Origin: Bdellovibrio sp. ZAP7
Lineage (GTDB): Bacteria > Bdellovibrionota > Bdellovibrionia > Bdellovibrionales > Bdellovibrionaceae
Direction of reading: 5' to 3'
Assembly (NCBI RefSeq): GCF_006874645.1
Contig: NZ_CP030082.1
Location: 558,001 to 622,000 of the forward strand
DNA: 64,000 bases
The translations under genes were made by a program, and so were the position numbers. Below the pieces are notes generated by a model, which was given only the letters and a program-made list of their open reading frames with translations, searched no databases and had not been told where the DNA came from. The first letter of the stretch is position 1. Every line of letters begins with the position of its first letter. Of this stretch, positions 27,201-36,223 are shown piece by piece.

Positions 27201-28266
27201 CTGATTTGGAAGCATTCAATCCGGATTTTATTCCGGGAGTGCCACCTTGATTGCGAACTGCATCCGTAATCCCGTAACCACTTAATGTGTTTGGTACACC
27301 AGTCGTGATTTTTGAATAATCCAACGAGGGAATATCTGCGGGAGAAAGAGTGGCGACACCGCTTGTAACTCGGCCCTGAATATCAGTCGTTACTTTATAG
27401 TAAGTTCCGGCAGTTCCCACATTGTCCAAGGTAAGCACCGGAGTCGTAGTTCCATTTGAAACAGTGATTTGACCTGCAGTTCCGGTGACAGATGTAACTG
27501 TGCCACTTCCGCCAGCAGAGATTGTTGCGGGAGCCCATTTACTGCCGTCGAACTTTAGCACTTGTCCAGTTGTCGGTGCCGTCGTGTCGATCGCGACGCC
27601 TTTAATTTTGTCTACCGACGTTGCTGTAGAGGATCCATTCACATCACCAACTAATGTCAGAGAGGAAATGCTGGTGCATGCGAGCACCGAACCATTCCAA
27701 GAAAGAAAGCTATTGGCACCACAAGTAGGAATGCTGGCTTTCAAAATGAAATCACTGACAGATTTACCATTCAAAGATTGGGCTGTATCGGCACCGGAAG
27801 CATATGCCGCATAAGGAACGGAACGGATTTCCGTATCAGGGGTGATTAACTGCCAACCGGTACCATCATGAAACTGCACTCGAAGCAGCCGCGAATGATT
27901 TATTGAGGGTGTATATGAACTCGCTACGTTATTGCTCGCATCTCCACAATCCAAATCTTGGGAGTTATCAAAAATGCTTAAAAGAGTTTTCGTCGGGGAG
28001 GCTGGGAATAGTTTGCTGCCAGTTCCAATCGGAACATCAAAGATACCATTGGAGTTTGTCATATTCACGCCGGATTTTTGTTCGCGATAGATAACGCAAT
28101 TTCCGGAGGGATTGGTGATTTCAAAAAGAAAGCTGACGTTGGCCGCTTCAAATGCGGTGCCATCAGGTCGAACGATTCGTCCTTGATACGAAAGCGAATT
28201 CGGCACAGCCATGGCCAAGTCCGCAAGCAATAGTAATGACAGAAGATACGTTCCATGTTTCATCAT
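24250..28266 (-). CDS. giant secreted fibre protein with S74 chaperone domain (MAT-fibre type), copy 1
   Basis: 1338 residues. Signal peptide about 1-20, then an N-terminal module (SLSYQGRIVRPDGTAFEAAN... to about 155). A long beta-rich shaft follows, full of Gly/Thr/Ser repeats (GGTGQSSATAGFNALSPL, VGLGTSSPTS-type units). Near 1190 an intramolecular-chaperone S74 domain begins with SDSRLKKEV, carrying the Ser used for self-cleavage in endosialidase-type chaperones, and includes LGVIAQEVEKIFPEAV. The end is a heptad coiled coil (about 1265-1338) for trimerisation. Phage tail spikes use this end to fold. Bdellovibrio has a reported family of mosaic adhesive trimer fibres with this architecture, used in prey recognition. 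No phage structural genes lie nearby, so I assign it to that family. A paralogue is 21 bases upstream. Confidence 0.8.
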   Translation of the reverse strand: MMKHGTYLLSLLLLADLAMAVPNSLSYQGRIVRPDGTAFEAANVSFLFEITNPSGNCVIYREQKSGVNMTNSNGIFDVPIGTGSKLFPASPTKTLLSIFDNSQDLDCGDASNNVASSYTPSINHSRLLRVQFHDGTGWQLITPDTEIRSVPYAAYASGADTAQSLNGKSVSDFILKASIPTCGANSFLSWNGSVLACTSISSLTLVGDVNGSSTATSVDKIKGVAIDTTAPTTGQVLKFDGSKWAPATISAGGSGTVTSVTGTAGQITVSNGTTTPVLTLDNVGTAGTYYKVTTDIQGRVTSGVATLSPADIPSLDYSKITTGVPNTLSGYGITDAVRNQGGTPGIKSGLNASKSAGTAGNLYISTDTKEIYRDNGTTWDLLGASGGGGGTLSGVSAGTGLTGGGSSGTVTISADVGTGPGQIVQLDGTSKLPAVDGSALTNLNPAGLSAVVPIAKGGTGQSSATAGFNALSPLSSKGDLLTRDSSNNVRLPAGTDGQVLSSDSSQTAGLKWITPNAGTVTNVTATAPLSVATGGTTPAISISSGSGNAQVLRWNTTNWSASYFNFTDLKSVAGLTQIPNNCTNSQTLVWQTLTDTFVCADILVSGANFSNQAAGLIFAGPTSGTAAPTFRALASTDLPSGTISGPGTAGYLPYYNAASTLANSPLYTSSSNVGLGTSSPTSILHVSNLLPNGAAPLVLLENTNASISGLTTFAATSPNIGDTYSKTNIIVGKAYSNYQAGIIEYNYNSSDSTQRRLSLGHKGYTPNFHITEPGKVGIGTTSPTSPLTVFGGALFGDKSTFPTDFNSIETNTYSNSLYNNTATSGTFGSFGSWMRVTPAANSTLASQAVSAGLSFNVPAGVTVNSSSDALWVNAARNRYTGSTDNGTVNSMRGITITYGHENAIPANTPVTNTAIGLLVNPYTATGTITDMYDIYLGSRGTGATVTNRYGIYQMDAAAKNYFNGYVGIGTSSPTYPLTISGNVWANSSIKLHRTDGTTGLGAGITMSTSNGAMGVASSQTLINNPLGQINFNGTDQTGAYTNANSAGIRAYAAENFTNTAGGGHLTFVTVPKLSQTEAERMRITSEGFVGIGTTTPNEVLEVRGNIIVNSGSNFSHLRLGQELNDTIVADNTAGKTYGGGYWFRVHDATQGSLYRDVMYMNDNGRIGIGVVLPSYTLHVNGSVAGTSAYNNLSDSRLKKEVYTIPDALEKIENLRGVSYQWNHSVHPEINLSDRRELGVIAQEVEKIFPEAVSEDHNTGIKSVAYSMLIGPLIEAVKELHAKWAADSQGIHSELEKQNREIASLKEENSRLKNNEQSQESRLRALEQRLNALEKAAAK

Positions 28267-28287
28267 CTTTTAATCTCATCGGCAGAA

Positions 28288-31200
28288 TTAATGGCACATC
28301 GTATGATCCGGATCATGTTTGCAGATCCAGTATTTTATGTCTTGGTGCTCTTTTTGTAGCTTCTTGTTTTCTTCTTTTAAGATCTGATTTTCACTCTCGA
28401 TAGAGGCGATTTTTCTGTCTTGTTCAGAGATCTTTTCATGAATGATTTGTGAGTCATCAAACCATCTGTGATAAAGATCTTTAACTGCATTCACGACGGC
28501 CCAGTGAATCGGATCGACGTTCAATTCCAAATATCCATCAGAACGTTTTGTCACAGCATCGGGAATTACTTTTTGAACTTCTTGTGCGATGAAACCAGTT
28601 TTCTGATAATCAGAAGGTAGTTTCAAAGGATTGTCTTTTTTGTAGGAATAGCGAACCGTATGAAGTTGCAAAACTTCGTTCAGACCGTATTCGTAGTCTC
28701 CGTGGATATCTTTAAGTCGAGCATCGGAGGCATTTGTCCAAGCTGTCCCTGTCGACAGGCCTGCTGTGCCGATGACATGCAATTTATAGGATGGTGTGAC
28801 CGTTCCGATCCCAACATTTCCATCGTTTTGAATCGTCATTTTCGTAGAGGTGGGGGTGCCGACGGAAAAATACAGTATACCTGCTGACCCTGTCCCGGCG
28901 TTGATACGGGCTTTCTCAGTGTTATCACTATTAAACCAAACTATATCTCCGGAATCATAGACGGTGGCTGTAGATGCTTTCATCGCGATGTTGGCTCCGT
29001 TATTTGCAATAATAGATCCATTGACATCCAAAGTTGAAGTCGGGGTCGTTGTGCCTATGCCCACATAGCCATTGGCAGCGATGCGCATTCTTTCCGCGAT
29101 AGAGGCGCCACTATTGGTTAAAAAACGCATGTTAGTGGGAGTATCACCAGAAGCCCAATTGTCTTCGGCCACAGCCTGAATGCTAGCACCCGAACCCACA
29201 GTTGTAGACGTAGACCAACCACGGAAATTATAGCTTCCTAATAAATCATTTATGAGTAGTGGAGTGGGCGACGCTTCGGTGCCACGCCCCCGGGTTAATA
29301 TGATTCCGGGCGTGTACGTGGCATGGTAAGTATGAATGTTCAGGTCGTCATAGGTGTCAGCACTTTTGTTGTCAGCCACGATATTCAAAGCCGACACTGG
29401 AGTCGAAGTATTGATGCCGACAAAACCCGTACCCTTTACAGTTAATAATGGATTCGCACGTCTGGCAGTACCGACGTTATAAGCTCCCGACGAAGCTTGG
29501 AAAACTGTACCTGTCGTTGTATCAGTCGCAACGACCAACCCTTGTTCACCCGCCGAGGCAAATGATCCCGCCCATCCAGTCGCATCAGGTTGGTACCAAT
29601 TTAGAGAGTTGTAAGTCATTCCAACGGCAAGGTCGCCATAATTGGTCGGAGTTGTACTTAAGCGTCCGGTAACTGAAGTTTGCCCGATAGCAATTTGATT
29701 CGTCGAAGTCACACGCAGGGCGGGCGTCGTCGCACCATTTGCTGCGAGATCAATCGGTGATGTCGTATTTGTAGTTAACAGCAGTCCATTCGATGCTGTC
29801 GAATTTGCTGCGACAATAAATCTGTCTTGATAAGCCGCTACGGAATAATCACCAGGATAGGCAGCGAGCATACCGCTGACATCATTTCCCACTACCTGAA
29901 ATCTTGCGCCGGCGCTGGTGTTGCCTGAAGCGATCAAGTTTTCAATGCGGCCTTCGGTGATCGAGTTTTGATTTTTCTGAATATGGAAATTGTAAGTGGG
30001 AGTGATCCCAATACCAAATAGTCCTGCCGGTGTTATGGTTGCTGCAGAACTACCACCAGCTTTCAGTGAGAAGTTGTTGGCATCATTCGTACCGACAGTG
30101 GCGCCGGTGCCGAAACTGTTACCGCCATTCAAGAAAACACCCGTTGCTCCCGTTGCCGGAAGATCCGATGAAGCCAATGAGCGGAATGTCGGTGCAGCAC
30201 TTCCCGAAGTTGGTCCTGCAAAAACCAGATTTGCAGATTGAGAACCAAAATTGGCTCCCGTCACGGAAATGGTCACACAGGCAAAAGTGTCAGAGCCTGA
30301 CTGCCATACCAGGGTTTGCGTCGATGTACAGTTGTTCGGAATCTGCTGTGTTCCTGCTGCTGATTTTAAATCAGCAAAATTAAAGTAAGAGGCAGCCCAC
30401 GCACTCGTGTTCCAACGCAGAACTTGCGCGGAGCCGGTTCCTGCAGAAATGGAGATCGCAGGAGTCGTTGTTCCTGTTGCAACAGCGAGTGGTGAGCTTG
30501 CAGTAACACTTGTAACAGTGCCCGCATTTGGAGTGATCCATTTAAGTCCGCTGGTTTGTGCACTATCTGCAGAAAGAACTTGCCCATCAGTTCCCACCGC
30601 CAAGCGGATATTGTTTGTACTGTCACGAGTATGAATGTCGCCTTTCGCCGTCAGGGGGCTTAAGGCATTAAAGCTAGCCAATGCCGTCGTCTGACCGGTG
30701 CCACCTTTAGTAAGTGGAACCACCGCTGAAAGTGCCGAAGGATTTAAGTTTGTTAAAGCCGATCCATCCACAGCGGGAAGTTTCGATGATGTATCTAATT
30801 GCACAATCTGACTGGCGCCCGTGCCGACATTCACATTTAATGTCACTGCTCCCGTGGTGCCTCCGCCCGTAAGGCCCGTGCCAGCTGTGACTCCTGTAAT
30901 CGTTCCGCCAGTTCCAGTTGCTGAACCAATTAAATCCCAAGTCGTCCCGTTGTCGCGATAGATCTCTTTAGTATCTGTCGAGATATAAATATTGCCAGCA
31001 GTTCCAGCAGCACCTTTAGTCGCATTCGTTCCAGATTTAAATCCCGGCGTGCCACCATTATTTTTTACCGCATCCGTAATTCCATAACCCGATAATGTCG
31101 TGGGAAGACTGGCTAGTTTAGAAAATGGAATTGTTCCAGAAATTTGCGAAGCTGTGATCGAGATGTCATAACAGTCAAATTTGTTAGCCGGAGAGACAAA

Positions 31201-32118
31201 CACAAGCGACTGTCCCGCTGTACAACTTGTCGGAAACATCGTCGCATTAATTTTATTAGCCAGCTGCGTGGAAAGACCTGAGATATCAGAAATCGCCAGC
31301 GTCGATGGAACCCAAGAGCTTGAGCCATCATATCTTAAAACTTGCGCCAACGTCGGTGCCGTCGCATCGACCGCAGTGCCTTGAATTTTAGTGGCATTTC
31401 CAAAACGAATATCGTTTCCCGCGGCCACTGTGCCTGCCGTCGTTCCAACATTGATACCGATCGTTGGAATAGCAGGCGTACCACCTTTAGTAAGGGGCGA
31501 TGAAACATTCACGTCACTAACAGTTCCGGTACCACCAGAGTCATTCTGACAGGCAAAGTTAGTTCCATCGAAAGTCAGATACTGACCAACGGAACAAGTG
31601 GCGATCGAAGATTTTAAAACAAAATCTCCGGCAACATTATTACCCAGGCGACCTGCAGAATAAGAGAAAGTCGAAAATGGGACCGAACGAATCGTGCTAT
31701 AGGGCGTAATTGCATTCCAGCCAACTCCATCATGAAATTGTACTTTCAAAAGACGAACTTCAGTTTCAGAAGGAGTATAATTTCCTCCACCTTCACAAGG
31801 CAGTGAAACTGAGTTTTTAAACGCATCACGAATATCAGCGGTAGGGCCTGTTGGGAAAAGGCGAGTACCAGAACCAATTGGCACGTCAAACATGCCGCCC
31901 GAGCCTTGCATATCGACGTTGTCTTTTTGTTCGCGGTAAAACACACAATTACCCGCGGCATTTGTGAAGGCGAAAGCAAAGCTGACATTATTATACTCGA
32001 GTGCCGTACCGTCAGGTTTGACGATTCGCCCCTGATAGACAAAGGAGTCAGGGGATGCATGCGCATTGATGTTCATAAGGAACACCACTATGAGAAACAA
32101 AGACGACCAAAATCTCAT
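28288..32118 (-). CDS. giant secreted fibre protein with S74 chaperone domain (MAT-fibre type), copy 2
   Basis: 1276 residues, transcribed first of the pair. Signal peptide about 1-22, then the same N-terminal module (DSFVYQGRIVKPDGTALEY) and closely related shaft blocks up to about residue 650. The central and distal shaft is then unrelated to copy 1 (TGVFLNGGNSFGTGATVG and onward). The S74 domain begins near 1130 (SDARLKDIHGDYEYG, TGFIAQEVQKVIPDAV). A coiled coil and a Cys/His tail (CKHDPDHTMCH) end the protein. The shared ends with different middle fit adhesins whose tip or shaft is exchanged to change target. A TATAAT-like box on the minus strand at 32178-32183 lies about 60 bases upstream of the ATG without a clear -35. 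Confidence 0.8.
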   Translation of the reverse strand: MRFWSSLFLIVVFLMNINAHASPDSFVYQGRIVKPDGTALEYNNVSFAFAFTNAAGNCVFYREQKDNVDMQGSGGMFDVPIGSGTRLFPTGPTADIRDAFKNSVSLPCEGGGNYTPSETEVRLLKVQFHDGVGWNAITPYSTIRSVPFSTFSYSAGRLGNNVAGDFVLKSSIATCSVGQYLTFDGTNFACQNDSGGTGTVSDVNVSSPLTKGGTPAIPTIGINVGTTAGTVAAGNDIRFGNATKIQGTAVDATAPTLAQVLRYDGSSSWVPSTLAISDISGLSTQLANKINATMFPTSCTAGQSLVFVSPANKFDCYDISITASQISGTIPFSKLASLPTTLSGYGITDAVKNNGGTPGFKSGTNATKGAAGTAGNIYISTDTKEIYRDNGTTWDLIGSATGTGGTITGVTAGTGLTGGGTTGAVTLNVNVGTGASQIVQLDTSSKLPAVDGSALTNLNPSALSAVVPLTKGGTGQTTALASFNALSPLTAKGDIHTRDSTNNIRLAVGTDGQVLSADSAQTSGLKWITPNAGTVTSVTASSPLAVATGTTTPAISISAGTGSAQVLRWNTSAWAASYFNFADLKSAAGTQQIPNNCTSTQTLVWQSGSDTFACVTISVTGANFGSQSANLVFAGPTSGSAAPTFRSLASSDLPATGATGVFLNGGNSFGTGATVGTNDANNFSLKAGGSSAATITPAGLFGIGITPTYNFHIQKNQNSITEGRIENLIASGNTSAGARFQVVGNDVSGMLAAYPGDYSVAAYQDRFIVAANSTASNGLLLTTNTTSPIDLAANGATTPALRVTSTNQIAIGQTSVTGRLSTTPTNYGDLAVGMTYNSLNWYQPDATGWAGSFASAGEQGLVVATDTTTGTVFQASSGAYNVGTARRANPLLTVKGTGFVGINTSTPVSALNIVADNKSADTYDDLNIHTYHATYTPGIILTRGRGTEASPTPLLINDLLGSYNFRGWSTSTTVGSGASIQAVAEDNWASGDTPTNMRFLTNSGASIAERMRIAANGYVGIGTTTPTSTLDVNGSIIANNGANIAMKASTATVYDSGDIVWFNSDNTEKARINAGTGSAGILYFSVGTPTSTKMTIQNDGNVGIGTVTPSYKLHVIGTAGLSTGTAWTNASDARLKDIHGDYEYGLNEVLQLHTVRYSYKKDNPLKLPSDYQKTGFIAQEVQKVIPDAVTKRSDGYLELNVDPIHWAVVNAVKDLYHRWFDDSQIIHEKISEQDRKIASIESENQILKEENKKLQKEHQDIKYWICKHDPDHTMCH

Positions 32119-32205
32119 GTGAGCCTATTCGGATTACTTACGAAATCACGATAGGCTTTGAGACACTAAAACGAGTGATTATATCAATATGTTAACAATT
32201 ATGGA

Positions 32206-33099
32206 CTAGGCTGAAACACTATCAAAAGATTTTAACCGCGTATTAACAACGAGCGCGAATGCGATAATGAGTGCGCCTGCAATTTGCAACCACGTGAGTG
32301 ATTCTTTAAATACCAATACTCCAAGTAGTGCTGCGGTGATGGGTTCGATCATCATCAGCAACGCAACTTCAGAACTTTTTAACTTTTGTAAAGCAGCCAG
32401 CTCCATAGTCAAAGGTATGATCGTACTTATGATCGCTATGCCAAAAATGCAAGAAGCCTGAGTCGCTGAAAGGTGTGGGATATTTTCAAAGTGCGGATGA
32501 TGGAAAAGTGCCAAGGCCAAAGCACCAAAAGTAATGACATAAAGACTGGAAGTGATGGGTCGTACATTTTTTTGTACTCGACCGGAAACGATAACATAAA
32601 TCGCGTAACTGATTCCCGAAAGTAATCCTGCTAAAACCGCCCAGGCATTGCGAACTTCGATATGGCCCCACAACAGCATCACCAATCCTGTTGAAGCGCC
32701 GACCAGGCACAAAGCTTCGTTGCGGGAGATCTTATCGTGAGTAAAAAAGTGCGAGAACACATTCACCCAGAATGGATATGTATAAAGCAGGAGTGCCGCG
32801 AGTGTAATGCTAAGCCCATCAATCGCCGTGAAATAAAGAGTCGAGAACAGGCCGTAACCAAAAATCCCCAACAAGGCGGCGATGAAAATTTGCTTTTTAG
32901 AAAGGCGAATCCATTGAGGACGGAAGAGAAGCAGAAAGATCCAGATAAGCATCGCAGCCAAAGTGAATCTGTAAGTCAGGAATTCTCCAACCGAGAGGCC
33001 GGAGTTAAATGCGGTCTTACCAAAGATCCCTAAAAAACCAAAACCCACACTGCCGATGGAAATCTCGATTGTTCCGCGCAGTCGTGGGTTTAGTTTCAT
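32206..33099 (-). CDS. EamA/DMT-family transporter
   Basis: 297 residues with about ten hydrophobic segments in two five-segment halves, the EamA (DMT) layout. FGFLGIFGKTAFNSGLSVGEFLTYRF starts the first half and IYVIVSGRVQKNVRP lies at the middle. ALLMMIEPITAALLGVLVFKESLTWLQIAG is the typical penultimate region. It exports or imports small metabolites across the inner membrane; the substrate cannot be predicted. It is 3 bases downstream of the pseudouridine synthase gene, so probably the last gene of that leftward operon. Confidence 0.85.
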   Translation of the reverse strand: MKLNPRLRGTIEISIGSVGFGFLGIFGKTAFNSGLSVGEFLTYRFTLAAMLIWIFLLLFRPQWIRLSKKQIFIAALLGIFGYGLFSTLYFTAIDGLSITLAALLLYTYPFWVNVFSHFFTHDKISRNEALCLVGASTGLVMLLWGHIEVRNAWAVLAGLLSGISYAIYVIVSGRVQKNVRPITSSLYVITFGALALALFHHPHFENIPHLSATQASCIFGIAIISTIIPLTMELAALQKLKSSEVALLMMIEPITAALLGVLVFKESLTWLQIAGALIIAFALVVNTRLKSFDSVSA

Positions 33100-33102
33100 A
33101 AG

Positions 33103-34041
33103 TTATTTTCTTTTTGGACCTTTAGGAGCGATCAATTTACCGCCCGCATATTTTTTCTTACCGGCACTCATTTTTTTCTCTCTAGCTTTTTCTTTTTCAG
33201 CAGCTGATTTTTTAGAGTCAGCAGCAGCTTTTTGAGCAGGAGCGCGGCCTTTGTACGAATTCTTTTTAACTTTTAAGTCTTCTGGATCATCCGCCAAGAA
33301 TACACGGTTTGCAGCGACGTCATTGATAAACATCAACTCGCCAGCTTTCATCGCACCCATACGCAAGCGACCAATCGCCACACGTTGGAGTCTCATAACG
33401 TCGAAACCGATTTTAGCGAACATCTGACGGATCTGACGGTTTTTACCCTCTGTGATCACGATTTTGTACCATTCGTACTTTTCCGATTTATTGTCGCCAG
33501 ATTTTTTGATCTTTTCGATGTGACGAGCAGAAACTTTACCACCAACGATGGATACGCCATCTTTCAATTTTTGCAGGTGGCGAGGTTCTGGTTTGCCATC
33601 CAATTTAACCAAGTACGTTTTGGTTACTTCTTCTTTTGGATGCGCAACTTTGTTGGCGTAATCACCATCATTCGTCAAAAGGATCATACCTTCAGAGTCC
33701 CAGTCCAGACGACCCACAGGGAATACACGTGAAGGAACATCGCCAAGGTATTCAGCGATCGTTGGGCGACCTTCTGGATCGTCCATCGTCGTCAAAACGC
33801 CCGCTGGCTTATTGAAGATCAAATAAAGTTTTTGAGAAAGTGGTTTGCGAAGAACTTTGCCTTCAACCAGGATTTTATCGTGCTGAGGGTCTACTTTCAC
33901 GCCAAGCTCGTATACGCGCTTGCCATTAACAGTGACCATGCCTTCTTCGATCATTTTGTCGGCGTGGCGGCGGGAAGCCAAACCACTGTCGGCAATTAGT
34001 TTATTAAGTCTAACTCTTTGAGAGGTGCTATCTTCAGACAT
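33103..34041 (-). CDS. rluB: 23S/16S rRNA pseudouridine synthase, RsuA/RluB family
   Basis: 312 residues: an N-terminal S4 RNA-binding domain (VRLNKLIADSGLASRRHADKMI, 10-70), then the synthase domain with FNKPAGVLTT and PVGRLDWDSEGMILLTNDGD. The Asp of GRLDWDSEG is the catalytic residue. RQIRQMFAKIGFDVMRLQRVAIG completes the family pattern. After about 250 an unusual Lys/Ala-rich basic tail follows, probably an extra RNA or ribosome contact. The family modifies a uridine in the 23S peptidyl-transferase region (RluB) or 16S U516 (RsuA); RluB is the better guess. Its start lies 46 bases inside the previous gene in another frame. Confidence 0.83.
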   Translation of the reverse strand: MSEDSTSQRVRLNKLIADSGLASRRHADKMIEEGMVTVNGKRVYELGVKVDPQHDKILVEGKVLRKPLSQKLYLIFNKPAGVLTTMDDPEGRPTIAEYLGDVPSRVFPVGRLDWDSEGMILLTNDGDYANKVAHPKEEVTKTYLVKLDGKPEPRHLQKLKDGVSIVGGKVSARHIEKIKKSGDNKSEKYEWYKIVITEGKNRQIRQMFAKIGFDVMRLQRVAIGRLRMGAMKAGELMFINDVAANRVFLADDPEDLKVKKNSYKGRAPAQKAAADSKKSAAEKEKAREKKMSAGKKKYAGGKLIAPKGPKRK

Positions 34042-35045
34042 TCTTCATCGGCCTCAGGTAATTGTTGAGTGATCAATATATCACTGCTGAGCGCGGATGA
34101 GGAGTTATTCTTGCGATTGGCCTCCATTAGGGCGTGACGGAGGTCTCGAGCCAACAAAGTGAGTAATTTATCCCCTAAAAACACGTTTTCCAGGGCTGTA
34201 TCGGCTTTCCCGAGGACGATGGAAGACCATTTTGTGGCTTCTGCATCACCTTGTTGAACCAAATTACATGTTCTTTCCAGCTGGCTGATTAGATCCTGAT
34301 AGTAGGGGTCTGTTCTGCGATCAATGAAGAATTGTTCCAAACGTTTGATAGGGAAAAGGATGCGGGTTTGATCCTGCAAAGCCTCGTTCTTAACATCTAA
34401 AAGCTTTTGGAAAACATATCCACGCATCAAAACGCCGGAAACTTTGTCTTTAATCACACGGAATTGGGCCGTGATGTAAGGAGCCACCTCGATTTTGTGA
34501 TCGTGATGAGAGCTCAATTCCAATTCAGGGTTGTAGTAAAGAACCAGGTCTTTGCGTAAAGGTTCCAAGGCGCCATTGCGGATCGTGAATTTACGATCGA
34601 AAGTACGAACCTCTAAAGATTTGTCGGCGCGAAGGACGATAGCCACCACTCGTTTGTTTTGATCTGGGAGGATGCGGAACTTGTCGCCTTCCTCGCATTG
34701 CGACTTAACATATGAACTCACCGCGTCAATTAGGTCGGAGAAGTGTTCAATCTCAATGATCTGCATGTTTTGTGGGAAACGGATCGGGGAAAGGTCGAAT
34801 TTTTGCTGATAAAAGCTGTTGAAGTTCTCGAGCAAAAACTGAACTTCGTGGCCTAATTGCTGCTTATTGGAGGCCCAGTGTGGATAATCCATGCAGTAAT
34901 TGAAGAACATTTCGATCAACTCAGGCGTCAACGAGTCATCCGCATGAGGAAACCCTCTAAGGAAATTATAGAATGACAGGCGCGTGGGCGTATTTTGAGG
35001 ATTTAGATCTGAAACGAACTTCAGCAACTGACCGACTTTTAACAT
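33996..35045 (-). CDS. conserved-looking cytoplasmic protein, function unknown
   Basis: 349 residues with no signal or membrane segment. The N-terminal part is helical (VGQLLKFVSDLNPQ, LTPELIEMFFNYCMDYPHW). The middle is beta-rich (VVAIVLRADKSLEVRTFDRKFTIRNG) and the C-terminal half is helical with an acidic end. I recognise no family. Its overlap of 46 bases with the rluB-type gene and the leftward operon with rluB and the EamA gene are the only clues. Its ATG overlaps, on the other strand, an ORF extension of the coiled-coil gene at 35137, whose true start is later. Confidence 0.65.
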   Translation of the reverse strand: MLKVGQLLKFVSDLNPQNTPTRLSFYNFLRGFPHADDSLTPELIEMFFNYCMDYPHWASNKQQLGHEVQFLLENFNSFYQQKFDLSPIRFPQNMQIIEIEHFSDLIDAVSSYVKSQCEEGDKFRILPDQNKRVVAIVLRADKSLEVRTFDRKFTIRNGALEPLRKDLVLYYNPELELSSHHDHKIEVAPYITAQFRVIKDKVSGVLMRGYVFQKLLDVKNEALQDQTRILFPIKRLEQFFIDRRTDPYYQDLISQLERTCNLVQQGDAEATKWSSIVLGKADTALENVFLGDKLLTLLARDLRHALMEANRKNNSSSALSSDILITQQLPEADEECLKIAPLKELDLIN

Positions 35046-35136
35046 GGCCCTAACGTATGAACATTTGAATTTTCTGTCCAGAAAAAATATGATGTTTCTA
35101 AGAGCGTCACATCAGTACCCAAGGGAGGGTCGGAGC

Positions 35137-35640
35137 ATGCACAAAGAATTAAATCCTGAACTATTCGGTGAAAAGAAGATCAGCAAGAGCTCCGGCCTGG
35201 AAACTGCGTCCTCCATGGGTTCCACAAGTTCCAATTATCTGAATACCGACCGCCAGATTTTCGAGCTTAAGGCTCAAAACCAAGCCTTGGCCGATCAAAT
35301 GAACAAGATTGTGGGAACGGTGAATGAGCTGATCAAAAGCTCCAATATCAAGTTCGATCGCAACCAGCAGCTTTTGACTCGTCTGGAGCAAAGCCACAAT
35401 GGTTTAGCAACTGAGGCTGGTCAGAAAATCACTCAACTTTCTCAACGCGTGAACGAGCGCAAAAGCCTGGATTTGAAAGTTCAGGAAATGGTGGATCGCC
35501 ACAACAACATCATCAAAAGTTTTGAAGTGCGTATGAACCACCTGCAAAAACTTTTGGCTGAAAAAGAAGCGCAAATGATTTCCTGCCAAACGGCTTTGAA
35601 CGAAGCCAAAATGGAAATCTCGCGTTTGAAGCGTCTGTAG
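35137..35640 (+). CDS. coiled-coil protein, function unknown
   Basis: The ATG at 35137 (MHKELNPELFGEKK) is chosen because GGGAGGGTCGGAG precedes it. The in-frame ATG at 35044 overlaps the divergent gene. The 167-residue protein has a short polar N-terminus and then a continuous heptad pattern from about residue 40 (RQIFELKAQNQALADQMNK...) to the end (EAKMEISRLKRL). It is cytoplasmic. The next gene begins one base after its stop, so it is cotranscribed with a small membrane protein. Confidence 0.7.
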   Translation: MHKELNPELFGEKKISKSSGLETASSMGSTSSNYLNTDRQIFELKAQNQALADQMNKIVGTVNELIKSSNIKFDRNQQLLTRLEQSHNGLATEAGQKITQLSQRVNERKSLDLKVQEMVDRHNNIIKSFEVRMNHLQKLLAEKEAQMISCQTALNEAKMEISRLKRL

Positions 35641-35641
35641 T

Positions 35642-36223
35642 ATGGAACAAGAACTCAATCGCCACATTCCATGGTGGACTTGGGTTGTTGCAATTCTCAT
35701 TCAGATAGTGGCTCGGTTCACCGGGCCATTTGTTTTTATTCAACCGGGATTTTATCTCGTTTATCTTCCTTATCTTATTGGTTCCGTATTGATTTTGTGG
35801 TGGGGGCCGCGAGTTGTTCTTGCGGTGGCTATCGCAAGTCTTTTGGGATCCCTTAGTGGTACACACCTTTCACCGTGGGGAATCATTTTATTTGCTGGCA
35901 GTGAGGGCTTGAAAGTCTATCTGGGATGGCTGTTCTGGAAATATCTAAAATTCGATCGAATGAACCTGAAAAACGCCGGAAGGCTTTTCTATTTTTGGAT
36001 GATGGCTTTTGTGATTCCAAATTTTATTGGCAGTTATGTTTTAATGGCCGTGCTGACGTTAGATGGAATTTTTTTTCAAGCAGACTTTTTGCGAGATTAC
36101 TTGCAGATGGCTTTGGCAGATACCTTTATGTCATTGGTAATTAGTTTGCCGGTTTTCATATTCCTCAGTCACAAGATGACTCAAAATGGCTGGACCCAGT
36201 GGCGCAAGTCACCTTTCGAATAA
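35642..36223 (+). CDS. small multi-pass membrane protein (MASE1-like), function unknown
   Basis: 193 residues with five or six hydrophobic segments (WWTWVVAILIQIVARF, FYLVYLPYLIGSVLILWW, VVLAVAIASLLGSLS, FYFWMMAFVIPNFIGSYVLM, FMSLVISLPVFIFLS). The order and short loops (WGPRVVLAVAIASLLGSLSGT) recall MASE1-type sensor membrane domains or small integral membrane families, but no signalling output is attached. It starts one base after the coiled-coil gene; the pair may form a membrane-tethered complex. Confidence 0.65.
   Translation: MEQELNRHIPWWTWVVAILIQIVARFTGPFVFIQPGFYLVYLPYLIGSVLILWWGPRVVLAVAIASLLGSLSGTHLSPWGIILFAGSEGLKVYLGWLFWKYLKFDRMNLKNAGRLFYFWMMAFVIPNFIGSYVLMAVLTLDGIFFQADFLRDYLQMALADTFMSLVISLPVFIFLSHKMTQNGWTQWRKSPFE

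Noticed and set aside
24250..32118. Prophage tail-fibre genes
   Set aside because: S74 domains are common in phage, but both proteins have signal peptides and no capsid, tail, lysis or integrase genes are near.
35044..35136. N-terminal extension of the coiled-coil gene
   Set aside because: It overlaps the divergent start region, while the ATG at 35137 has a strong ribosome site.
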